16,439 bases of DNA, from the NCBI GenBank assembly GCA_045617825.1, contig JAZLJI010000042.1, positions 1-16,439 of the forward strand, written 5' to 3'. This DNA is from UBA6987 sp045617825. GTDB lineage: Bacteria; Bacillota; Clostridia; Lachnospirales; Lachnospiraceae. A program made the translations under genes and the position numbers. The notes beneath the pieces were generated by a model. That model was not told the origin of the DNA and did no database searches. It saw only the letters and a program-made list of their open reading frames with translations. Below, piece by piece: positions 1 through 7,540 of this stretch. Position 1 is the first letter of the stretch; each line of letters starts with the position of its first letter.

Positions 1-1250
1 ACCTTAAAGATCTTGGCAATACGGTGATCGTGGTGGAGCACGACGAAGACACCATGCGCAGCGCCGACTGGATCGTGGACATCGGCCCCGGCGCCGGCGC
101 TCACGGCGGCGAGGTAGTGGCCGAGGGGACGGCGGAGACGATCTGTCAGACTCCGGGCTCCGTTACCGGAGACTATCTTTCCGGCAGGAAGCGCATCCCG
201 GTGCCGGCGGTGAGACGGCAGCCCAAGGGCTGGCTGAAGGTGCGGGGCGCCAGAGAGCACAATCTGAAGAATATCGACGTGGATTTCCCGCTGGGCGTTT
301 TCTGCTGCGTGACCGGTGTGTCCGGCTCCGGCAAATCCTCCCTGGTGAACGAGATCCTGTGCAAGACCCTGGCCCGCAGCCTCAACAAATCCAGGGAGGA
401 GGCCGGCGCCAGCGACGGGATCGACGGCATGGAGCAGCTGGACAAGGTGATCAACATCGACCAGTCCCCCATCGGACGGACGCCCCGCTCCAATCCCGCC
501 ACCTATACCGGCGTCTTCGACATGATCCGGGACCTGTTCGCGGAGACGGCGGATGCCCGCGCCCGAGGCTATAAGAAGGGCCGCTTCAGCTTCAACGTGA
601 AGGGCGGGCGCTGTGAGGCCTGCTCCGGTGACGGGATCAAGAAGATCGAGATGCATTTCCTGGCGGATGTGTACGTGCCCTGCGAGGTCTGCGGCGGCAA
701 ACGCTACAACCGGGAGACCCTGGAGGTGCGCTACCGGGGGAAGAACATCGCCGAGGTGCTGGACATGACGGTGGAGGAGGCGCTCGGTTTCTTTGAGGCC
801 GTGCCCAGGATCCGCCGGGTGATCCAGACCCTGTATGACGTGGGCCTGGGCTACGTGAAGCTGGGGCAGCCCTCGGCGGAGCTGTCCGGCGGCGAGGCCC
901 AGCGGGTGAAGCTGGCCACGGAGCTGGCCAAACGAGAGACCGGGCGGACCGTGTATATCCTGGACGAGCCCACCACCGGCCTGCATTTCGCGGACGTCCA
1001 CAAGCTGATCGAGATCCTGCAGCGGCTCACGAACGGCGGGAATTCCGTGGTGGTGATCGAGCACAACCTGGACGTGATCAAATGCGCGGACTATCTGATC
1101 GACCTGGGACCCGAGGGCGGCGACGCCGGCGGCACCCTGGTGGCGGCGGGGACTCCGGAGCAGGTGGCGGAAAATCCCGCCTCCTACACCGGCGCCTTTA
1201 TCAAGAAAATATTGCAGCGGACCTATCTGTGTCCGGAGGAGCAGGAATGA
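1..1250 (+). CDS. uvrA: Excinuclease ABC subunit A (UvrA), 3' part only
   Basis: This is the damage-recognition ATPase of nucleotide excision repair, which loads UvrB onto damaged DNA in the cytoplasm. The frame is open from base 3 and gives 415 residues of a protein usually about 940 long, so the 5' half lies outside the window. The visible part begins in the Walker B/H-loop end of the first ATPase module (VIVVEHDEDTM). It then carries the whole second module: Walker A GVSGSGKSS near base 318, the zinc-finger cysteines CEAC and CEVC (about 613-695), the ABC signature LSGGEAQR (about 880), Walker B YILDEPTTGLH and the final VVVIEHN loop. The stop overlaps the clpX start by four bases (ATGA), so the two are probably translationally coupled. 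Identification is firm. Confidence 0.97.
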   Translation, partial: LKDLGNTVIVVEHDEDTMRSADWIVDIGPGAGAHGGEVVAEGTAETICQTPGSVTGDYLSGRKRIPVPAVRRQPKGWLKVRGAREHNLKNIDVDFPLGVFCCVTGVSGSGKSSLVNEILCKTLARSLNKSREEAGASDGIDGMEQLDKVINIDQSPIGRTPRSNPATYTGVFDMIRDLFAETADARARGYKKGRFSFNVKGGRCEACSGDGIKKIEMHFLADVYVPCEVCGGKRYNRETLEVRYRGKNIAEVLDMTVEEALGFFEAVPRIRRVIQTLYDVGLGYVKLGQPSAELSGGEAQRVKLATELAKRETGRTVYILDEPTTGLHFADVHKLIEILQRLTNGGNSVVVIEHNLDVIKCADYLIDLGPEGGDAGGTLVAAGTPEQVAENPASYTGAFIKKILQRTYLCPEEQE

Positions 1251-2731
1251 ATGACAACGATCTCATCAGGGATGACGACGTGAAAACGGATATCCTGGAG
1301 GAGGCTCTGGAGGAAAGCGGCGAGAACAAGCCGCAGGAGGAGCCGAAGCAGGAAGAGGAGCATAAAAAGAAGCCGCCCCGCTTCTGCAGCATGTGCCGGA
1401 GAAGCGAAGCGCAGACGGGCGGGATGATGGAGCTGCCGGGGGGCCTGTGCATTTGCCCCAGCTGTATGCAGAAGGCCTTTGACGGCTTCAATCAGTCCGG
1501 GCTGGACATCAACAGCCTGCCCAAGATCCCGCTGGGCCGGATCCAGCTGGGCCGGATCGATCTGAAGGATCTGGGCCTGGGCGGAGGCCCCCGGGAGGGG
1601 ACGGCCCGCAAGGCCAAAAAGGCGGAGGAAAAGCCTGCCGAGAAGCTGAGCCTCAAGGACATCCCCAGACCCCATAAGATCAAGGGCCTGCTGGACGAAT
1701 ACGTGGTGGGCCAGGAACAGGCCAAGAAGGCACTGGCCGTGGCGGTCTACAACCATTACAAGCGGGTATTTTCCGACAGCAGGGACGGGGTGGAGATCGA
1801 GAAATCCAACGTCCTCATGCTGGGCCCCACCGGCTCCGGCAAGACCTTCCTGGTGAAGACCCTGGCCCGGATCCTGAAGGTGCCGCTGGCCATCGCGGAC
1901 GCCACCTCGCTGACCGAGGCCGGCTATATCGGCGACGACATCGAGAGCGTGCTGAGCAAGCTGCTGATGGAGGCGGACAGCGACGTGGACCGGGCGGAGC
2001 ACGGCATCGTGTTCATCGACGAGATCGACAAGATCGCCAAGAAAAAGAACAATACCTCCCGGGACGTTTCGGGAGAATCGGTGCAGCAGGAGCTGCTTAA
2101 GATGCTGGAGGGCAGCCGGGTGGAGGTGCCCATCGGCGCCACCTCCAAGAATCCCATGGTGCCTACCACGATGATGGGTACCAGAAATATCCTCTTCATC
2201 TGCGGCGGCGCCTTCCCCGATCTGGAGGAGATCATCCGGGAGCGGCTGTCCCAGGCGGGCGGCATCGGCTTCGGCGCCAGCCTGAAGGCGGAGCTCAAGG
2301 AGGATAAGGACATCCTGATGAAGGCTACCATGGACGACCTCCGCAAATTCGGCATGATCCCGGAATTTCTGGGACGTCTGCCGGTGCTGGTGGCACTGGA
2401 AAGCCTGAACCGGGACTATCTGGTGCGGATCCTGAAGGAGCCTAAGAACGCCATCCTGCGGCAGTACAAGAAGCTGTTGGCCATGGACGAGGTGGAGCTG
2501 GTCTTTGACGACGAGGCGCTGGGCGTCATCGCCGACAAGGCCCTTGAAAAGGGCACCGGAGCCCGGGCCCTGCGGGCGATCCTGGAGGAATACATGCTGG
2601 ATATCATGTACGAGATCCCCAAGGACGATGCCATCGGCCGGGTGACGGTGACCAGGGAATACCTGGAGCACAAGGGCGGGCCCCGGATCGAGCTGAGGGG
2701 GCAGCTGCCGGATAAGGAGCAGGAAGCATGA
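1247..2731 (+). CDS. clpX: ClpX-type AAA+ unfoldase (ClpXP ATPase subunit), N-terminally extended
   Basis: The product is a hexameric ATP-dependent unfoldase expected to feed substrates to ClpP. The ATG at 1247 follows a GGAGGA ribosome site (1235-1240) and gives 494 residues, longer than the usual 420-430. Residues 1-45 are an acidic, Lys-rich leader. A zinc-binding domain follows, with C47/C50 and C70/C73 plus an extra C68. Then come a long linker, Walker A GPTGSGKT (193-200), pore loop GYIG (226-229, usually GYVG), Walker B IVFIDEID (254-261), the ClpP-docking IGF loop (340-342) and the sensor-2 region GTGARALR. All catalytic parts and the ClpP loop are present, so it should be active with ClpP. 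It sits between uvrA and mazG rather than after tig/clpP, so it may be a second ClpX paralogue; the window cannot decide this. Confidence 0.93.
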   Translation: MNDNDLIRDDDVKTDILEEALEESGENKPQEEPKQEEEHKKKPPRFCSMCRRSEAQTGGMMELPGGLCICPSCMQKAFDGFNQSGLDINSLPKIPLGRIQLGRIDLKDLGLGGGPREGTARKAKKAEEKPAEKLSLKDIPRPHKIKGLLDEYVVGQEQAKKALAVAVYNHYKRVFSDSRDGVEIEKSNVLMLGPTGSGKTFLVKTLARILKVPLAIADATSLTEAGYIGDDIESVLSKLLMEADSDVDRAEHGIVFIDEIDKIAKKKNNTSRDVSGESVQQELLKMLEGSRVEVPIGATSKNPMVPTTMMGTRNILFICGGAFPDLEEIIRERLSQAGGIGFGASLKAELKEDKDILMKATMDDLRKFGMIPEFLGRLPVLVALESLNRDYLVRILKEPKNAILRQYKKLLAMDEVELVFDDEALGVIADKALEKGTGARALRAILEEYMLDIMYEIPKDDAIGRVTVTREYLEHKGGPRIELRGQLPDKEQEA

Positions 2732-3132
2732 AGCGGGAGATCAAGGACCGCTACGATATGGCGGAGCTGAGGGACATCGTACACGACCTGCGCGGCGAGG
2801 GCGGCTGTCCCTGGGACAGAGCCCTCACCTACGAGACCCTGGCCCCCTTCATCGGCGAGGAAAGCGCCGAGGTGCAGGAGGCGGTGAAGAACCGGGACAT
2901 GGACAACCTCTGCGAGGAGCTGGGCGACGTGCTGCTGCAGATCCTGCTGTACAGCGATATGGCGGAGGCAGACGGGTATTTTTCGCTGGAGGACGTGATC
3001 ACCGGGATCGCCCGGAAAATGGTGCGCCGTCATCCCAACGTATTCGGAGACGCGGTCACCGAGACTCCCGAGGAGGCATTTGCCCTCTGGAAGGAGATAA
3101 AAGCCCTGGAAAAGGCAGGAAAGATCAAATGA
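2728..3132 (+). CDS. mazG: MazG-family nucleoside triphosphate pyrophosphohydrolase, single domain
   Basis: The family hydrolyses (d)NTPs to NMP and pyrophosphate, removing non-canonical nucleotides. The 134-residue protein has the GGCPWD entry motif (25-30), the metal-binding EExxE helix (E44, E45, E48) and the ELGDVLLQ helix (E64, D67), followed by the RHPNVFG motif near residue 100. These make up one complete MazG domain. E. coli MazG has two such domains, and B. subtilis YabN is fused to a methyltransferase domain, so this is the minimal form. The ATG overlaps the clpX stop (ATGA) and is preceded by AAGGAG (2714-2719). Its place just before the rqcP/yabO gene matches yabN in Bacillus, which supports orthology of the MazG part. 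Confidence 0.92.
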   Translation: MKREIKDRYDMAELRDIVHDLRGEGGCPWDRALTYETLAPFIGEESAEVQEAVKNRDMDNLCEELGDVLLQILLYSDMAEADGYFSLEDVITGIARKMVRRHPNVFGDAVTETPEEAFALWKEIKALEKAGKIK

Positions 3133-3368
3133 GACTGGACAAATATCTGAAGGTATCCCGGCTGATCAAGCGCCGGACCGTGGCCAACGAGGCCTGCGAC
3201 GCGGGCCGGGTCTCGGCAAACGGCAGGCCGGTAAAGGCCTCCTACGAGGTCAAGGTGGGAGACGAGCTGGAGATCGGCTTCGGCAACCGGACCGTGAAGG
3301 TGAGGGTGCTGAGCCTGAACGAGACCATCCACAAGGAAGACGCGGGAGACATGTTCGAATACCTGTAG
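3129..3368 (+). CDS. rqcP: S4-domain RNA-binding protein RqcP (YabO/Hsp15-like)
   Basis: This is a 79-residue protein made of one S4 RNA-binding fold. It starts MRLDKYLKVSRLIKRR, has the characteristic AGRVSANGRPVKASYEVKVGD stretch (split by RV and GR turns) and ends in a short beta tail. In B. subtilis the orthologue RqcP (YabO, 86 aa) binds stalled 50S subunits with RqcH and helps add C-terminal alanine tails in ribosome quality control. The same role here is inferred from family and gene order. The start overlaps the mazG stop by four bases. The stop is immediately followed by the ribosome site of divIC. In Bacillus, yabP and yabQ would come next; they are missing here. Confidence 0.9.
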   Translation: MRLDKYLKVSRLIKRRTVANEACDAGRVSANGRPVKASYEVKVGDELEIGFGNRTVKVRVLSLNETIHKEDAGDMFEYL

Positions 3369-3377
3369 GAGGTTCCC

Positions 3378-3761
3378 ATGAAGCAGTCAGAGGACAACAT
3401 GACCGGCGACAGCTTTGCCGAGAAGCTGGACGAGGCGAGACAGGAGCGGGCGGCGAAAAACAAGGCGATCCGTAAGGGCCGGAGACGGGATACCCTGTCG
3501 GTGGTGCTGCTGGTGACGGTGGCGGCCTTCCTGCTGCTGGGCATGAGCTTCTATATCCGGAAGCTGCGGCAGCGGGCGGCGGGCTATGAAAGCCGGGCGG
3601 CGGAGCTGGAGTCCCAGATCGCCGCGGAGGAAAGCCGCACGGAGCAGCTGGAAACGGAAGGCAAGCTGCGGCAGACCCTGAAATATATCGAGCAGATCGC
3701 CCGGGAGAAGCTGGGACTGGTCTTCCCCGGTGACGTGATCCTGCAGCCGGAGGACGGCTGA
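3378..3761 (+). CDS. divIC: Septum formation initiator, DivIC/FtsB family
   Basis: This is a small bitopic division protein expected to join FtsL and DivIB at the septum and help recruit the peptidoglycan synthesis machinery. The 127 residues show a charged cytoplasmic N-terminus rich in Lys/Arg, ending in a KGRRRD stop-transfer-like cluster. One membrane segment follows at about residues 38-59 (LSVVLLVTVAAFLLLG core). Then comes an Ala/Glu/Arg-rich coiled coil (about 60-100) and a short C-terminal globule with the family-typical IEQIAREKLGLVFPGD motif. A strong AGGAGG (3367-3372) lies five bases before the ATG. The last base of its TGA is the first base of the tilS ATG. DivIC rather than FtsL is favoured by its position between rqcP and tilS. 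Confidence 0.88.
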   Translation: MKQSEDNMTGDSFAEKLDEARQERAAKNKAIRKGRRRDTLSVVLLVTVAAFLLLGMSFYIRKLRQRAAGYESRAAELESQIAAEESRTEQLETEGKLRQTLKYIEQIAREKLGLVFPGDVILQPEDG

Positions 3762-5101
3762 TGAAGGAGCTGGTGCGCAAAACCTGTGAGCGCTGGCAAA
3801 TGACCGCGCCCGGGGAGACGGTGCTGGTGGCCCTGTCCGGAGGCTGCGATTCCGTGGCGCTGCTGCTTTGTCTGCAGGAGCTGCGGGACGCGCTGTGGAT
3901 CCGGCTCGCCGCGGCCCACGTGAACCACGGCATCCGGGGCGCGGAGGCGGACCGGGACCAGGCCTTCGCGGAGGAGCTGTGCCGCAGGCTGGATATCCCG
4001 CTGGCGGTGTTCCGGGAGGACGTGCCGGCGCTGGCGAAGGCCCGGCATGAGAGCCTGGAGGAGGCGGCCCGCCGCTGCCGCTACCGCTGTCTTGCGGAGG
4101 CCGCGGAGCGCTTCGGCGCGGCGGCGGTAGCCACGGCCCATCACCGGGACGATCAGAGTGAGACGGTGCTGATGAATCTGCTGCGGGGCAGCGGACTGCG
4201 GGGCCTTGCGGGGATCAGACCCGTGAGCGCGCTCGGCGGGCCGGAAAAGCGCCTGCGGCTGATCCGCCCGCTGCTGGAGCGCACCCGCGGAGAGCTGCGG
4301 GACTACGTGCTCGCGCGGGGCTTCTCCTGGTGCGAGGACAGCAGCAACGGCGACCTTGCTTTAAGCCGCAACCGGATCCGGCACGAGCTGCTGCCGGAGG
4401 CGGAGCGGATCTTCCCCGGCGCCTCGGCCCATCTGGCGGCCTCCGCCGCCCGGCTGCTGGAGCTGGAAATGTATCTGGAGGAGCAGGCCCGGCAGGCGTA
4501 CCGGGACTGCCTAACCGAAGCGGGCGCGCTCAGGCTGGCGGGCTTTGCCGCGCAGCCGCCGCTCATCAGACAGCAGCTGCTTCGGCTGTGGCTGGAGGAG
4601 AGGGGCGGTCTCCGGGATCTGGGCGAGCCGCATTACCGGGAGCTGACGGCGCTTCCGGAGCGGCAGAGCGGGACCCGGGTGTCGCTGCCCGGCGGACGCA
4701 CCGTGCTGCGCCAGCAGCGGGAGCTGGTCCTGACGGAGGAAAAACCGCTGCCCTCACCGGAGGAGCTGGCGGAGCGCTTCCGAATGCGGCGTTTTCCCTG
4801 GGAAAAGTCCGGGAAAATTCCGGAAAAGCAGTATACGAAATGGCTTGACTGTGATAAAATAGACGGTATCGTTGCGTTCCGCTTCCGGCAGGAGGGCGAT
4901 TACCTGATTCTGGCGGACGGAAGCCGGAAGAGCCTGGCCCGGTTCATGGTGGACAGTAAGATTCCCCTGGAGGAACGGGACAGGATCCCGCTGGCGGCGG
5001 CGGGCGCTCATGTGCTGTGGGTGGTAGGCTACCGCCTGGACGACAGCGTGAAGCTCAGTGAGAATACCCGGCAGGTGCTGGAGATCGATTACGGAGGCTG
5101 A
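3761..5101 (+). CDS. tilS: tRNA(Ile)-lysidine synthetase TilS
   Basis: TilS uses ATP and lysine to convert C34 of the tRNA-Ile CAU anticodon to lysidine, so the tRNA reads AUA codons and is charged with Ile. The 446-residue protein has the PP-loop SGGCDS (26-31), HVNHGIRG, and the TAHHRDDQSETVLMNLLRG block, all typical of the N-type ATP pyrophosphatase domain. A middle helical region follows, then the TilS C-terminal domain from about residue 365 (RFRQEGDYL, SRKSLARFMVD, VGYRLDD). This is the full-length domain set. The ATG overlaps the divIC stop by one base (TGATG), implying coupled translation. Bases about 4790-4875 are locally richer in A/T than the surrounding gene but the frame is intact. 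Confidence 0.96.
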   Translation: MKELVRKTCERWQMTAPGETVLVALSGGCDSVALLLCLQELRDALWIRLAAAHVNHGIRGAEADRDQAFAEELCRRLDIPLAVFREDVPALAKARHESLEEAARRCRYRCLAEAAERFGAAAVATAHHRDDQSETVLMNLLRGSGLRGLAGIRPVSALGGPEKRLRLIRPLLERTRGELRDYVLARGFSWCEDSSNGDLALSRNRIRHELLPEAERIFPGASAHLAASAARLLELEMYLEEQARQAYRDCLTEAGALRLAGFAAQPPLIRQQLLRLWLEERGGLRDLGEPHYRELTALPERQSGTRVSLPGGRTVLRQQRELVLTEEKPLPSPEELAERFRMRRFPWEKSGKIPEKQYTKWLDCDKIDGIVAFRFRQEGDYLILADGSRKSLARFMVDSKIPLEERDRIPLAAAGAHVLWVVGYRLDDSVKLSENTRQVLEIDYGG

Positions 5102-5102
5102 T

Positions 5103-5636
5103 ATGAAGAAGCATGTGGTAAAGGTCATGATACCCGGTGAGGAAGTCGAGAAGCGGATCAAGGAGGTGGCGGAGGCCATCAATCAGGAATTTGCCGGACA
5201 GGAGGTCCATTTAGTGGGCATCCTGAAGGGCAGCGTTCCCTTTATGACGTCTCTGTCGAAATACATCACGCTGCCGCTGACGGTGGACTACATGAGCTGC
5301 TCCAGCTACGGCGGAGGCACGGTGACCTCCGGCGCCGTGCGGATGAACAAGGATCTGGACGAGCCCATCGAGGGGCGGAACGTGATCCTGGTGGAGGATA
5401 TCATCGATTCCGGCACCACCCTGTCCTATCTGCAGGACATCTTCAGACGCCGGAAGCCCAAGTGCCTGAAGCTGGTGACGCTGCTGGACAAGCCCTCCAG
5501 ACGGCTGCACCCCGAGGTGAAGGTGGATTATTCCTGCTTCACCATCGAAGACAAATTCGTGGTAGGCTACGGCCTGGATTACGATCAGTATTACCGCAAC
5601 CTGGATTACATCGGGTATGTGGAATTCACGGAATAG
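5103..5636 (+). CDS. hpt: Hypoxanthine-guanine phosphoribosyltransferase
   Basis: The enzyme salvages hypoxanthine and guanine with PRPP to give IMP and GMP. The 177-residue product has the PRPP-binding signature VILVEDIIDSGTT (94-106), the LKGSVPFM loop (41-48), the SSYGG flexible-loop start (67-71) and the C-terminal VVGYGLDYDQYYRNLDYIG motif, all typical of bacterial HPRT. The ATG at 5103 is preferred because GGAGG (5093-5097) lies five bases upstream and the protein then starts MKKHVVKVMI. An earlier in-frame ATG at 5058 lies inside tilS without a ribosome site. The tilS-hpt-ftsH order is conserved in Bacillota, and HPRT and TilS are reported to interact in B. subtilis. Confidence 0.95.
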   Translation: MKKHVVKVMIPGEEVEKRIKEVAEAINQEFAGQEVHLVGILKGSVPFMTSLSKYITLPLTVDYMSCSSYGGGTVTSGAVRMNKDLDEPIEGRNVILVEDIIDSGTTLSYLQDIFRRRKPKCLKLVTLLDKPSRRLHPEVKVDYSCFTIEDKFVVGYGLDYDQYYRNLDYIGYVEFTE

Positions 5637-5646
5637 GAGAGAGCTT

Positions 5647-7491
5647 TTGAATCATCAGAAAAGACCCGGCGGCCTGTTTATCTTCCTCATGCTGGTGCTG
5701 TCCATCGTGTTCTACGCGATCTGGATCGGCGGCGGCACCAAGGCCAAGGCCGCCAGCTATACGGACTTTATCGCTGCGCTGGAGGCTGACAGCGTCAAGC
5801 AGGTGCTCATCAGCCAGAGCGAGCAGGTACCCACCGGTACCGTTCAGTACGAGCTGAACGACGGAAACGTCTATTACTTTTACACCTCCGACGTCAACAC
5901 GATGCAGGAGCTGCTGCTTTCCTACGAGGCGAACGGCGGCAAATTCACCTGGCAGCTGGCCGACGTGTCCGGCAGTGTGGATATCATCGGAATCATTTCC
6001 ATCGTCCTGACGATCGGGGTAGCGGTGTTCGTCGTGATCCTTCTGACCCGGAATGCCGGCGGCGGCAACGCCAAGATGATGGATTTCGGCAAGAGCCGCG
6101 CCGTGATGGTGAAGGGCAACGACCTGGGCTTCAAGGACGTGGCCGGTCTGGACGAGGAAAAGGAGGATCTGGAGGAAATCGTGGATTTCCTGCGGGATCC
6201 TCAGAAATACACCTCCCTGGGCGCCAGGATCCCGAAGGGCATCCTGCTGGTGGGCCCTCCCGGTACCGGTAAGACCCTGCTGGCCAAGGCCATCGCCGGG
6301 GAAGCGGGCGTCCCCTTCTTCAGCATTTCCGGTTCGGATTTCGTGGAAATGTTCGTCGGCGTGGGCGCTTCCCGGGTCCGCGACCTGTTTGAGGAGGCCA
6401 AGAAGAACAGCCCCTGCATCGTCTTCATCGATGAGATCGACGCCGTGGCGAGACGGAGAGGCTCCGGCATGGGCGGCGGCCACGACGAGAGAGAGCAGAC
6501 CCTCAACCAGCTGCTGGTGGAGATGGACGGCTTCGGCGTGAACTCCGGCATCATCGTGCTGGCGGCCACCAACCGGGTGGATATCCTGGACCCGGCCATC
6601 ATGCGTCCCGGCCGTTTCGACCGGAAGATCATGGTCGCCAGACCGGACGTGAAGGGCCGTGAGGCCATCCTCCGGGTCCATGCCAAGAACAAGCCCCTGG
6701 GCGACGACGTGGACATTCCCCGGATCGCGCAGACGACGGCCGGATTTTCCGGCGCGGATCTGGAAAATCTGCTGAACGAGGCGGCCATCGCGGCGGCCAA
6801 GGACCAGCGGAAATACCTGACGCAGGGCGATATCGACAGAGCCTTCATCAAGGTGGGCATCGGTACCGAGAAGAAGAGCCGCATCATCTCCGAGAAGGAA
6901 AAGCGGATCACCGCCTACCACGAGGCAGGCCATGCCCTGCTGTTCCATATCCTTCCGGGGGTGGGACCGGTGCATACCGTGTCCGTGATCCCCACGGGGA
7001 ACGGCGCCGCGGGCTACACCATGCCGCTGCCGGACAAGGACGAGATGTTCGTGACCCGCAGCCAGATGCTTTCCGAGATCATGGTGGATCTGGGCGGCCG
7101 GATCGCGGAGGACATGATCTTCGGCGATATCACCACCGGCGCCAGCCAGGATATCCGGCAGGCCACCGAGACCGCCAAATCCATGGTGATGAAGTACGGC
7201 ATGTCCGCGGACTGCGGCATGATCAACTACGTCGGCGAGGAGGAGGTCTTCATCGGACGGGACTTCGGCCATACCCGGGCCTACGGTGAGGAAACGGCCT
7301 CTCTGATCGACAAAGAGGTGCGCCGGATCGTGGACGAGTGCTACGACAAGGCCCGCGCCGTGCTGGAGGAGCACCGGGCGGCCCTGCAGGCGGTAGCCGA
7401 AACACTGATCGTGAAGGAAAAGATCGATCAGCAGGAATTCGAGGCGGTATTTGCTGCCGCGGAGGGCGGTCAGGCTCCCGAGAGCGTGTAA
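5647..7491 (+). CDS. ftsH: Membrane-bound ATP-dependent zinc metalloprotease FtsH (TTG start)
   Basis: FtsH is a hexameric AAA+ protease that extracts and degrades membrane and short-lived cytosolic proteins. Starting from TTG at 5647 the protein has 614 residues. Two membrane segments (about 10-30 and about 113-135) flank a small extracytoplasmic domain. They are followed by Walker A GPPGTGKT (203-210), the FVG pore motif in EMFVGVGASRVRD, Walker B IVFIDEID, the second region of homology AATNRVDILDPAIMRPGRFDR, and the zinc site HEAGH (425-429), with D502 the likely third ligand. AGGAGA (5635-5640), six bases before TTG, decides the start. An in-frame ATG at 5617 overlaps hpt and lacks a ribosome site. 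No terminator follows within the 49-base gap to the next gene. Confidence 0.97.
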   Translation: MNHQKRPGGLFIFLMLVLSIVFYAIWIGGGTKAKAASYTDFIAALEADSVKQVLISQSEQVPTGTVQYELNDGNVYYFYTSDVNTMQELLLSYEANGGKFTWQLADVSGSVDIIGIISIVLTIGVAVFVVILLTRNAGGGNAKMMDFGKSRAVMVKGNDLGFKDVAGLDEEKEDLEEIVDFLRDPQKYTSLGARIPKGILLVGPPGTGKTLLAKAIAGEAGVPFFSISGSDFVEMFVGVGASRVRDLFEEAKKNSPCIVFIDEIDAVARRRGSGMGGGHDEREQTLNQLLVEMDGFGVNSGIIVLAATNRVDILDPAIMRPGRFDRKIMVARPDVKGREAILRVHAKNKPLGDDVDIPRIAQTTAGFSGADLENLLNEAAIAAAKDQRKYLTQGDIDRAFIKVGIGTEKKSRIISEKEKRITAYHEAGHALLFHILPGVGPVHTVSVIPTGNGAAGYTMPLPDKDEMFVTRSQMLSEIMVDLGGRIAEDMIFGDITTGASQDIRQATETAKSMVMKYGMSADCGMINYVGEEEVFIGRDFGHTRAYGEETASLIDKEVRRIVDECYDKARAVLEEHRAALQAVAETLIVKEKIDQQEFEAVFAAAEGGQAPESV

Positions 7492-7540
7492 ACCGCTGCC
7501 CCGGCGCGACGCCCGACCATTGCGAAAAGAGAAGTGACCC

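Noticed and set aside
1082..1246. Upstream in-frame ATG for clpX inside uvrA
   Set aside because: No ribosome site there and the added residues are low-complexity out-of-frame uvrA; ATG 1247 has GGAGGA at ideal spacing.
4845..4872. Promoter-like TTGACT/TATCGT with 16-base spacing inside tilS, in a more A/T-rich patch
   Set aside because: Weak -10 and embedded in coding sequence; an internal promoter for hpt-ftsH is possible but not supportable from this alone.
5617..5646. Upstream ATG for ftsH inside hpt
   Set aside because: It lacks a ribosome site and overlaps hpt by 20 bases; TTG 5647 has AGGAGA six bases upstream and directly precedes the typical FtsH N-terminus.
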